Shown here in pieces: positions 7,565-14,824 of a stretch of 17,944 nt of DNA (the stretch's first letter is position 1; each line of letters starts with the position of its first letter). Position numbers and translations under genes: made by a program. The stretch comes from CAYSCW01 sp964449165 (GTDB lineage: Bacteria > Acidobacteriota > Aminicenantia > Aminicenantales > Aminicenantaceae), in assembly GCA_964449165.1 (NCBI GenBank), contig CAYVAT010000052.1:1-17944 (forward strand), given 5' to 3'. The notes beneath the pieces are model-generated. The model was given only the letters and a program-made list of their open reading frames with translations, had not been told where the DNA came from and did no database searches.

Positions 7565-9712
7565 ATGAAAAAGAACATTCCCATCGCTGCTTTGTTCTTA
7601 GTTCTCTTGGTTAGTATCAGCCTCCAAACGCCGTGCTACCCTGGCCAAGAAACCTCATCGCCCTATTCAGAAGCAATAAAAGCCTATGAATCATTTGCCA
7701 TCAAGAATATGGCTTTGGACCGTATTCCAGGGCTCTCGATCGGATTCATGAAGGATGACTTCATCTGGAGTGAAGGATTCGGATACGCCGACCTGGAAAA
7801 CATGGTCCAGGCCAAGCCAGAAAGTTCATACCGTCTGGCATCCATCACCAAAACCTTAACAGCCATCGCTGTGCTCAAGCTGGCAGAGGCCGGCAAGATC
7901 GACCTGGATGCCGAGATCCAAACCTATGTGTCCTCTTTTCCAAGGAAAAAATGGCCTGTTACTGTGCGGCTTCTTTTAGGCCATCTGGGCGGCATCAGCC
8001 ATTACAAAAACTATGAGGTAGAGGGCCACATAAAAGTTCATAAGAATACCAAGGAAGCATTGGCTATATTCCAGGATTTTGACCTTATTGCCCAACCTGG
8101 CACCAGATATTACTATTCCAGCTACGGTTTCAACCTGCTGGGAGCTGTAGTTGAGGGTGCATCAGGCATGCCCTACGGCCAATACATAAAAAAGTACATC
8201 TTTGAACCGTTAGGCATGAAGGATACCCGCATGGATGATCCCGTTGACATTATCCCCAACCGCGTCAGAGGATACCGGCTCATCGACGGAGAGATCAAGA
8301 ATTCAGAGTATGTGGATGTCTCCAGCCGCTTTGCGGGAGGGGGAACTCGCTCGACTGTAGTCGACCTGCTGAAATATGCCAAAGGTATCATGGAAGGCAA
8401 GATTCTTAAAGAAGAAACCTGGAGGAAGATGTTCACTTCCATGGCGACCAAAGGAGGATTTTTTACAGGTTACGGGATGGGATGGAATGTGAGACCCATG
8501 AGAGGGCATTTCATGGTCGGCCATAGCGGCTCTCAGCCCGAAACAAGGACCCTTCTCCTCATCTTTCCCAAGGAAAGACTTGCTATCGCCCTTGCCTCTA
8601 ACCTAGAAGGGATGAATCGCATGTTCTATGCCAACCGCCTGGCGGAACTCATCCTGGATGAAGACATAGATGGCACAACCTATGTCAACGACAGAAAGGC
8701 TCAGCTTATTCATGATGCCTGCTATGATGTCTTTTCCTACGGCATGAGCCAATACGATTGGCAAGGCCTTTCCTTCCGAGGAGAAGAGGAACTGGAAGAA
8801 GCCTTCGCCTACTTCAATACATATGTCGACCTCAAAGCTCTAAAAAACAATTATGAGGAAAGTCAAAAAAAAATAAAGGCGGGGATACACCCCCTCTCCG
8901 GGCAGGCTTTCACCAACGTGGGTACTTACATGGCATATACCCTGAGCGAAACATTAGGGAAAGAGAGGCTCAAAAGCTACTGCAAATCAGGCCCCATCCC
9001 TTTCTTCTCCGATTATATCAAAATCAGCAAGAAAGGGCCGTCTCAGAGAAAAAATTTCAGGTTTAAACAAGGCTTCATCCAGCTTATTTCCGAGTGGGAA
9101 AAAGATTGGTCCAGAGTCTATTCTGATCCCATCAGCCGTTTATTCATCTCGGTGGATACGGATTTTAATGAACTGGGAGAAAGCTTAAAGCAAGCATTTG
9201 CCGGTGCTGATATCTACCCTAATTTCAGCGAAAACATGATCAGGGTGGCCCGCCACTTCCTGGAGGAGGATGAAACAGAAAAATCCTTTAGCATCCTCAA
9301 TCTAAATGCTGCACTCTATCCTCAATCCCCTCTCTCCGCGAGCGGCCTGGCTGAGGCTCATCTCTGGATTGGGAACAATAAAGAAGCGCGGAGTCTGTTC
9401 AAGAAGGCATACATTCTGAACCCTTCCCATCCCAGTCTCAGCATGAATGCCATCTTCAATCTCGCCAGCAGGCTTGAGCAGCACGGGAAAATGGATGAAA
9501 TCATTGTCCTGATGGATATAGCCACAGGGCTCTACCCCAGAAATGCGCGCCTCTATAAAGAAATCGGCGACATGTATCTCCGCTTCGAACAGAAAAGGAA
9601 GGCCATTGAATTCTACCGAAAAGCCTTAGTAGTCAATCCACATTACAAAGAAGCCAAGGAAAAGCTGGAAAAGATGGAAAGGGAAAGCCTTGACCGAGGA
9701 GGACGAAAATGA
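7565..9712 (+). CDS. Secreted beta-lactamase-type serine hydrolase with TPR tail
   Basis: A signal peptide (about 1-27) is followed by a class C beta-lactamase/esterase domain (about 35-360). The nucleophile motif is S93-I-T-K96. The second motif is Y184-S-S186, where many penicillin-binding relatives have YxN. The third motif is H320-S-G322. Such proteins act as esterases, D-aminopeptidases or carboxypeptidases in the periplasm; true beta-lactamase activity is not implied. Residues about 375-555 form a region not recognised here. From about 570 to 705 there are TPR-like repeats (AEAHLWIGNNKEARSLFKKA, and KAIEFYRKALVVNPHYKEA), suggesting a protein partner. AAGGAGG at 7549-7555 fixes the start. 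At 715 residues it is much longer than plain family members. Its stop overlaps the next start by four bases. Confidence 0.88.
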   Translation: MKKNIPIAALFLVLLVSISLQTPCYPGQETSSPYSEAIKAYESFAIKNMALDRIPGLSIGFMKDDFIWSEGFGYADLENMVQAKPESSYRLASITKTLTAIAVLKLAEAGKIDLDAEIQTYVSSFPRKKWPVTVRLLLGHLGGISHYKNYEVEGHIKVHKNTKEALAIFQDFDLIAQPGTRYYYSSYGFNLLGAVVEGASGMPYGQYIKKYIFEPLGMKDTRMDDPVDIIPNRVRGYRLIDGEIKNSEYVDVSSRFAGGGTRSTVVDLLKYAKGIMEGKILKEETWRKMFTSMATKGGFFTGYGMGWNVRPMRGHFMVGHSGSQPETRTLLLIFPKERLAIALASNLEGMNRMFYANRLAELILDEDIDGTTYVNDRKAQLIHDACYDVFSYGMSQYDWQGLSFRGEEELEEAFAYFNTYVDLKALKNNYEESQKKIKAGIHPLSGQAFTNVGTYMAYTLSETLGKERLKSYCKSGPIPFFSDYIKISKKGPSQRKNFRFKQGFIQLISEWEKDWSRVYSDPISRLFISVDTDFNELGESLKQAFAGADIYPNFSENMIRVARHFLEEDETEKSFSILNLNAALYPQSPLSASGLAEAHLWIGNNKEARSLFKKAYILNPSHPSLSMNAIFNLASRLEQHGKMDEIIVLMDIATGLYPRNARLYKEIGDMYLRFEQKRKAIEFYRKALVVNPHYKEAKEKLEKMERESLDRGGRK

Positions 9713-10437
9713 AGTATGGAAAAGGAGATCTCTTCCAAAAAGAGACAAAATACTCCAGGGGAAAACTCCCCGCTGGAAACCTCCTCTGGCACACCAAGCC
9801 TGAGAAATACAAACAATTCCCTTCAGCACCTCGAATAAAGCTCGACCCTCCTCAAAGAGAAGGAGGCATGCTTCTCTGGAAGGCAATCCAGCATCGGCGC
9901 AGCATCCGCGATTTTAGAGAGGCACCTCTGAAAAAGGCTCATCTCTCTCAGCTCCTCTGGGCCAGCCAGGGAATCACCAAGGAATACATGGGCTACGAAC
10001 TGCGCGCTGCTCCTTCAGCAGGAGCTCTCTATCCGGTGGAAACCTACCTTTTCATTCACAATGTGGAAAGCATCGAGTGCGGAATCTACCATTATGCCAT
10101 TCAAAATCACCAGCTTGAGCAGCTCCAAAAAGGAGACTTTCGTCGGGCAATTGCCCGAGCCGCTCTTGATCAAGAAGCGGCTTTTGAGGCGAATGTGGTC
10201 TTCGCCTGGACCGCTATCTTCGAAAGGTCAAAATGGAAGTATAAACAGAGAGCTTACAGGTACATCTATCTGGATGCAGGACACATCGCTCAGAATCTTG
10301 CTCTGGCCGCGGTTTCTCTGGGTTTGGGATCCTGCCAGATCGCAGCTCTCTACGACGATGAGGTCAATGAGCTCCTTGATGTGGATGGCGAGGAGGAGAG
10401 CATTTTGTATCTGAGTGCTGTGGGTTACCCTAGATAG
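9709..10437 (+). CDS. SagB-type FMN oxidoreductase (nitroreductase fold)
   Basis: Flavin-dependent oxidoreductase of 242 residues. SagB-type enzymes oxidise azolines in thiazole/oxazole-modified peptides, but many members stand alone with unknown substrates. Visible landmarks are HRRSIRDF (62-69, phosphate-contacting arginines of the nitroreductase fold), RAAPSAGALYPVE (99-111), YRYIYLDAGHIAQNLALAA (183-201) and GLGSC (205-209), in the order expected for the family. No signal peptide is present, so it is cytoplasmic. The ATG overlaps the upstream stop as ATGA, implying translational coupling with the exported hydrolase. No YcaO, E1-like or precursor-peptide gene was seen nearby, so a role in peptide cyclodehydration is not supported. 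SagB-type is a firm call; the substrate is unknown. Confidence 0.88.
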   Translation: MKYGKGDLFQKETKYSRGKLPAGNLLWHTKPEKYKQFPSAPRIKLDPPQREGGMLLWKAIQHRRSIRDFREAPLKKAHLSQLLWASQGITKEYMGYELRAAPSAGALYPVETYLFIHNVESIECGIYHYAIQNHQLEQLQKGDFRRAIARAALDQEAAFEANVVFAWTAIFERSKWKYKQRAYRYIYLDAGHIAQNLALAAVSLGLGSCQIAALYDDEVNELLDVDGEEESILYLSAVGYPR

Positions 10438-10456
10438 CGACTAAGTAAACAAGTGT

Positions 10457-10469
10457 TCGCTAAGAGCGA
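10457..10469 (+). other. Small hairpin between SagB and deacetylase genes
   Basis: TCGCT-AAG-AGCGA forms a five-pair stem in the 86-bp gap. There is no T tract after it, so it is more likely an mRNA stability or processing element than a terminator. It may also be chance. Confidence 0.25.
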
Positions 10470-10523
10470 GTTTGACCTTCCAACCTCAGGATGGATGACA
10501 GAAAAAATTAAAGGAGGCATAGG

Positions 10524-11495
10524 ATGAAACGATTTTTTCTCATCTTAATGGGAGTAGCCATTCTCGGAGTGGTCTTTGTTCCTGGAGAAGGGAACAAACA
10601 AGAGGAAAAACCCTGGGAATGGCCGCTGGAGAAAGTTAAGTCCCTAGTGAATGAAGTCCGGGCGGGAAAAGACCTCACTCCTGACACCTGGCCCAACGGA
10701 GCCAAGGTGGCGGTGGCTCTTTCCTTCGACTTTGATTCTGAGACCAACGCATTGAGGGATATGGATATTTCCCCCGGAATTTTCTCTCAGGGAGAATATT
10801 CGGCCCGCGCAGCAATCCCTCGCATTCTGGCTCTCCTGGATAGACACAACATACCCGCCAGTTTTTTTGTCCCCGCCGTAACAGCACTCCTTCACCCTGA
10901 CGAGATCCAAGCCATTATCCACAGAAATCGCCACGAAATCGGTATGCACGGCTGGATCCACGAGAGAAACTCTCTCCTTGGGGAAGAAGATGAACGCAGG
11001 CTGATGCAGATGGCCTACAATACGCTCAAAGAGATCACGGGAAAGCCGCCGGCTGGGATCCGGACTCCATCTTGGGATTTCAGCCGCTCAACCATAAAGC
11101 TTATAAAGGAATTGGGGCTTCTTTACGACTCAAGCCTGATGGCCGACGACCGCCCTTACGAGATTCTCCATAACGGAGATCCATCGGGAATCGTGGAGCT
11201 TCCTGTGGAATGGCTGCTCGATGACTATCCCTATTTCGGGTTTTCCCGTTACACGAGCGTCCGTCCCCACATCAAGCCCATGGATGTCTATTCCATCTGG
11301 GAAGCCGAGTTCGATAAAGCTTACGAGGAAGGGACCCTTTTTGTGCTCACCATGCACCCCAAATACATCGGCCACAGAAGCCGGATCGCCATGCTTGAAA
11401 AGCTGATAAAACACATCAAAAACCACGATGGAGTATGGTTCGCCACCCATGAGGCCATCGCTGAATACGTCAAGGAAAAAAGCAGGAAGAAATAA
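10524..11495 (+). CDS. Exported polysaccharide deacetylase (NodB/CE4 type)
   Basis: Metal-dependent deacetylase or related amidohydrolase of the carbohydrate esterase 4 fold, 323 residues, with an N-terminal signal peptide or anchor (about 1-22). Motif 1 is SFDFDSE (D69 and D71), motif 2 is H142-G-W-I-H146 (the HxxxH metal ligands) and motif 3 is R180-T-P-S-W. A late H278 (TMHPK) fits the last motif. The arrangement resembles the PuuE/HpPgdA-like branch, some members of which act on cyclic imides or allantoin rather than glycans, so the substrate is open. AAGGAGG at 10511-10517 fixes the start. It is followed after 13 bp by another exported amide hydrolase, which suggests a shared pathway. 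Confidence 0.88.
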   Translation: MKRFFLILMGVAILGVVFVPGEGNKQEEKPWEWPLEKVKSLVNEVRAGKDLTPDTWPNGAKVAVALSFDFDSETNALRDMDISPGIFSQGEYSARAAIPRILALLDRHNIPASFFVPAVTALLHPDEIQAIIHRNRHEIGMHGWIHERNSLLGEEDERRLMQMAYNTLKEITGKPPAGIRTPSWDFSRSTIKLIKELGLLYDSSLMADDRPYEILHNGDPSGIVELPVEWLLDDYPYFGFSRYTSVRPHIKPMDVYSIWEAEFDKAYEEGTLFVLTMHPKYIGHRSRIAMLEKLIKHIKNHDGVWFATHEAIAEYVKEKSRKK

Positions 11496-11508
11496 TGGAG
11501 GAATGAAG

Positions 11509-12753
11509 ATGAAAAGACAAAATCCCTTTGCTGGAATTTCAATCATACTTTTCTTCCTCATTTTCTTGGGGAGCTTCTTGCCGGCTTCTCCCTGCACGGT
11601 TGCTGCTGTCTCTGGCAAAGCCACTCCTGATGGCCGGGCATTGTTATGGAAAAACCGGGATACCTCTTCCGTTGCCAACAAGATGGTCTATGTCAAGGGG
11701 GGAAAATTCGGCTTTATTGCGCTCATAGATGCCGATGATAATTCCGTTGAACACGCGTGGGCAGGGATAAACACTTCGGGCTTTGCCATCATGAACGCAG
11801 CCTCGGGCGATCTCGCAGAAGGACCTGAGGGGATGAATGACAACGGCCGTTTCATGAAAGAAGCCCTGGAAAAATGCTCGAGCGTCTCTGACTTTGAAAA
11901 ACTTCTCCTCAACACAAACGGTAAACGAAGGGTAGGTGCCAATTTTGGGGTCATCGATGCCGAAGGAAACGCCTGTATTTTTGAAACCGGAAGGTCCTCT
12001 TTTGCCAAATTAGATGCTGCAGACCCCAGGATTGCACCTCAAGGATATATCGTGCACACCAACTTCGCATACACTTCGCCCGTAAAAGACGGGGGAGGAG
12101 GCTATATCCGGTATGAAAGAGCAACCAGACTTTTCCAAGCAGCCTATGATGAAGGAAGGCTCGACTTAAGGTTCATCCTCCAGGAGGTATCCCGAGATTT
12201 AGTCAACGAAAAGCTCCATTCCTATCCTCTTTCTAACCCTCGAGCTTTCGACTCGTCCTCTCCACTCTACATCAACACCAACGACACCATCAACCGCAAT
12301 TCCTCTGTCTCGGTTGCCCTCTTTCATGGAGCTCCAACTCCAGAAAAAGCCTACCTGGCCACCATGTGGATTCTGCTCGGACAGCCCATCTGTTCTGCGG
12401 CAATTCCCCTGTGGGCCCTAGCAGAAAGTGTCCCTGAGATCTGCAGCGGACCAGCGACCTCCGCACTGAATGACTTCTCCAGAGCATTGGTTTCTTTTCT
12501 TTACCCTGACCAACGAGGCCATATGCACCAGTATCTCAATGTCTCCCGGCTTCTTGGTTACCGAGGCGAAGGAGTGCTCAAGATGCTATTCAAGATTGAA
12601 AACCACGTCTTCTTGGAGGCTGCGGAGAAACTGGAAACATGGGAAAGACAAAGGCCTTCTTCCCAGGAATTGAGGGATTTCCAAGAAAAAATAGCAACCT
12701 GGGCCTATGACTCCCTCAGGAAGGCTTTTCCAGAGATTAAGGCTCCAGATTAA
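11509..12753 (+). CDS. Secreted Ntn-hydrolase, C45/AAT (acyl-transferase) type
   Basis: N-terminal-nucleophile hydrolase related to isopenicillin-N acyltransferase and similar linear-amide hydrolases. The start at 11509 is preferred because TGGAGG (11496-11501) lies seven bases upstream; an in-frame ATG at 11503 is too close to it, and earlier ATGs lie inside the preceding gene. The resulting 414-residue protein has a signal peptide (about 1-28) directly followed by C29-T-V, the expected catalytic Cys. It is then followed by ATPDGRALLWKNRD (39-51) and GINTSGF (86-92), both typical of the family; ANFGVIDAEG (144-153) also fits. Cutting before C29 would free the nucleophile. It hydrolyses or transfers an acyl group on an amide bond; the substrate is unknown. 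The stop shares bases with the recA stop on the other strand. Confidence 0.82.
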   Translation: MKRQNPFAGISIILFFLIFLGSFLPASPCTVAAVSGKATPDGRALLWKNRDTSSVANKMVYVKGGKFGFIALIDADDNSVEHAWAGINTSGFAIMNAASGDLAEGPEGMNDNGRFMKEALEKCSSVSDFEKLLLNTNGKRRVGANFGVIDAEGNACIFETGRSSFAKLDAADPRIAPQGYIVHTNFAYTSPVKDGGGGYIRYERATRLFQAAYDEGRLDLRFILQEVSRDLVNEKLHSYPLSNPRAFDSSSPLYINTNDTINRNSSVSVALFHGAPTPEKAYLATMWILLGQPICSAAIPLWALAESVPEICSGPATSALNDFSRALVSFLYPDQRGHMHQYLNVSRLLGYRGEGVLKMLFKIENHVFLEAAEKLETWERQRPSSQELRDFQEKIATWAYDSLRKAFPEIKAPD

Positions 12754-13805
12754 GAGGAAGGCGGAGAGGCTTTTTTTTCGGGTTCAGGTTTAGAAATCAG
12801 GCCCAATTTCTTGCGGATTTCGCGGTCGAGCTCTCCGGCAATTTCCTCATTTTCTCTGAACAAGCTCTTCACGTTCTCTCTGCCTTGGCCCAATCTCTCT
12901 CCCTTGTAGGAATACCAAGTTCCAGCCTTCTCGATAAGACCGACATCCACTCCGCAATCAACCAAATCTCCTTCTCTGGATATGCCCTCTCCATAGATAA
13001 TATCAAATTGAGCTTCTCGGAAAGGAGGAGCCATCTTGTTTTTCACGATTTTGACTTTAACTCTGTTTCCGATGACTTTGTCTCCTTCTTTTAAGGTGGC
13101 CAATCTGCGGATATCGATTCTTAGAGAAGAATAGAATTTCAAGGCCCTTCCCCCGGATGTCGTTTCCGGACTTCCCAGAAAAAAGCCAATCTTCTCTCGG
13201 ATCTGGTTGACAAAAATAAAACAAGTCTTGGAGCGGCTGACAATAGCTGTCAGTTTTCTCAAGGCCTGAGACATGAGTCGTGCCTGAAGCCCCACATGAG
13301 CATCGCCCATCTCTCCCTCGAGCTCAGCTTTTGGCACAAGTGCCGCCACCGAATCGACCACCACCACATCAACGGCTCCGCTCCGAACCAAAACCTCAGC
13401 GATCTCCAAAGCCTGCTCTCCATAATCCGGCTGGGAGATAAGAAGATTGTCCACATCCACGCCCACTTTAGCCGCATAAGGCGGATCCAAGGCGTGTTCG
13501 GCATCTATAAAAGCCGCCTGTCCTCCTCTTTTCTGGGCTTCGGCGATGACATGAAGAGCAAGGGTCGTCTTCCCTGTAGCTTCAGGGCCGAAAACCTCCA
13601 CCACTCTTCCCCGAGGAAACCCGCCGATTCCAAGGCTTAGGTCAAAGGCAATCGAACCGGTGGGTATGGCCGGCACCTTGATGGCGGCCTCTTTCTGACC
13701 GAGTTTCATAACCGTTCCCTTGCCAAACTGCTTCTCAATCTGGGAAAGAGCGGCTTCAATCGCCCTCTCTCTGGAGGCTTGTTTTTGAGCGGATTCGTCT
13801 TTCAT
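12750..13805 (-). CDS. recA: Recombinase A
   Basis: DNA-dependent ATPase that pairs homologous strands in recombinational repair and triggers LexA cleavage where LexA exists. The 351-residue length is normal. The Walker A motif is GPEATGKTT (73-81), with Ala-Thr where most RecA proteins have Ser-Ser. Other landmarks are DAEHALDP (101-108, catalytic Glu at 103), Walker B VVVVDS (147-152), the L2-loop-type NQIREKIG/GSPETTSGGRALKF region (200-224) and a charged, proline-rich tail. GGAGGG just before the ATG supports the start. It lies 151 bp downstream of the 3-hydroxybutyryl-CoA dehydrogenase gene on the same strand. No LexA-type operator is evident in that gap. Confidence 0.98.
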   Translation of the reverse strand: MKDESAQKQASRERAIEAALSQIEKQFGKGTVMKLGQKEAAIKVPAIPTGSIAFDLSLGIGGFPRGRVVEVFGPEATGKTTLALHVIAEAQKRGGQAAFIDAEHALDPPYAAKVGVDVDNLLISQPDYGEQALEIAEVLVRSGAVDVVVVDSVAALVPKAELEGEMGDAHVGLQARLMSQALRKLTAIVSRSKTCFIFVNQIREKIGFFLGSPETTSGGRALKFYSSLRIDIRRLATLKEGDKVIGNRVKVKIVKNKMAPPFREAQFDIIYGEGISREGDLVDCGVDVGLIEKAGTWYSYKGERLGQGRENVKSLFRENEEIAGELDREIRKKLGLISKPEPEKKASPPSS

Positions 13806-13956
13806 TTGACCCTCCTCGATATGATCTTTTTCCTCTTCTTCGAGAAAATTCTTGTCTAGGATCTATTATTTTAACTTTTTCCTGTGCAATGTAATATTCT
13901 TTTATACTGTCTGCCGGACGCCTAAGATTTGTTGAAGAATCCCGCGACAGTTCCTC

Positions 13957-14814
13957 TCACACAGAGCTGTAATCATAAAAACCTCTGCCCGTCTTTCGCC
14001 CCAGATATCCAGCATCCACCATCTTTCTCAAAAGAGGGCAGGGTCGGTATTTTGGATCCTTAAACCCTTCATGGAGAACTTCCATGATATGGAGACAGAC
14101 ATCAAGCCCAATCAGGTCTGCTAGAGCCAATGGACCCATGGGATGATTCATCCCCAGCTTCATCACCGTATCGATGGCCTCTACCGATCCCACTCCCTCC
14201 ATCAAAGCATAAACCGCTTCATTGATCATAGGGAGAAGAATCCGGTTGGAAATAAAGCCCGGATAATCATTGGCCTCAACCGGAACCTTTCCCAGGGCCT
14301 CGGTCAGAGCCTTAACCTTGCTGAAAGTTTCCTCTGAAGTGGCGATGCCCTTGATCAATTCCACCAGTTTCATTAAAGGCACAGGATTCATGAAATGCAT
14401 TCCCATGAAAAGGGACGGACGCGAGGTGGTCGCGGCCAGTCGGGTTATGGAAATAGAGGAAGTATTGGAGGTGAGGATAACCGATGGAGCCAGGAGTTTG
14501 TCCAGCCTCTGGAGAACATTCTTCTTGACCTCAAAATCCTCAAAAACAGCCTCTACGGCGAACTCGACATCCTTGAGCTCATCCAGTGTTGAAGTGGTCT
14601 TGACTCGAGACAAAATCTTTTCCTTATCTTCCTCTATCTTGCCTTTCTCCGCGAGTTTGGTGAGGCTTTTTTCCATGATCTTCAAAGACCGCTCCAGAAA
14701 TTCTTCTCCAACATCGTTAAGCATGACCTCGAGACCGGAGGCGGCTGCCACTTGGGCAATGCCTGTTCCCATCGTTCCAGCACCGATCACAGCTATTTTT
14801 TTTATGTCCATCAT
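13957..14814 (-). CDS. hbd: 3-hydroxybutyryl-CoA dehydrogenase
   Basis: NAD(P)-dependent enzyme that interconverts acetoacetyl-CoA and 3-hydroxybutyryl-CoA in the cytoplasm. The Rossmann motif is GAGTMG (11-16). Substrate and catalytic landmarks are SNTSS (116-120, S119), MHFMNPVPLMKLVE (139-152, catalytic H140 with E152) and GFISNR (187-191 region, N190). The 285-residue length is that of the single-domain bacterial enzyme. Two adjacent ATG codons (14814 and 14811) are possible starts; AGGAGG at 14816-14821 and a second AGGAG just upstream leave the choice open. It follows the thiolase stop by about 10 bp, so the two form an operon that makes or consumes C4 acyl-CoA. No crotonase or acyl-CoA dehydrogenase gene is present within the window. 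Confidence 0.94.
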   Translation of the reverse strand: MMDIKKIAVIGAGTMGTGIAQVAAASGLEVMLNDVGEEFLERSLKIMEKSLTKLAEKGKIEEDKEKILSRVKTTSTLDELKDVEFAVEAVFEDFEVKKNVLQRLDKLLAPSVILTSNTSSISITRLAATTSRPSLFMGMHFMNPVPLMKLVELIKGIATSEETFSKVKALTEALGKVPVEANDYPGFISNRILLPMINEAVYALMEGVGSVEAIDTVMKLGMNHPMGPLALADLIGLDVCLHIMEVLHEGFKDPKYRPCPLLRKMVDAGYLGRKTGRGFYDYSSV

Positions 14815-14824
14815 TCCTCCTCTC

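Noticed and set aside
9709..10437. A thiazole/oxazole-modified peptide biosynthesis cluster around SagB
   Set aside because: No YcaO, E1-like protein, precursor peptide or exporter was found in the surrounding genes.
11428..11508. Longer start for the Ntn-hydrolase
   Set aside because: It would overlap the deacetylase gene and bury the signal peptide; the ribosome binding site fits 11509.
12755..12780. T8 run after the Ntn-hydrolase as an intrinsic terminator
   Set aside because: No adequate GC-rich stem was found before the T run, and it lies in recA coding sequence.
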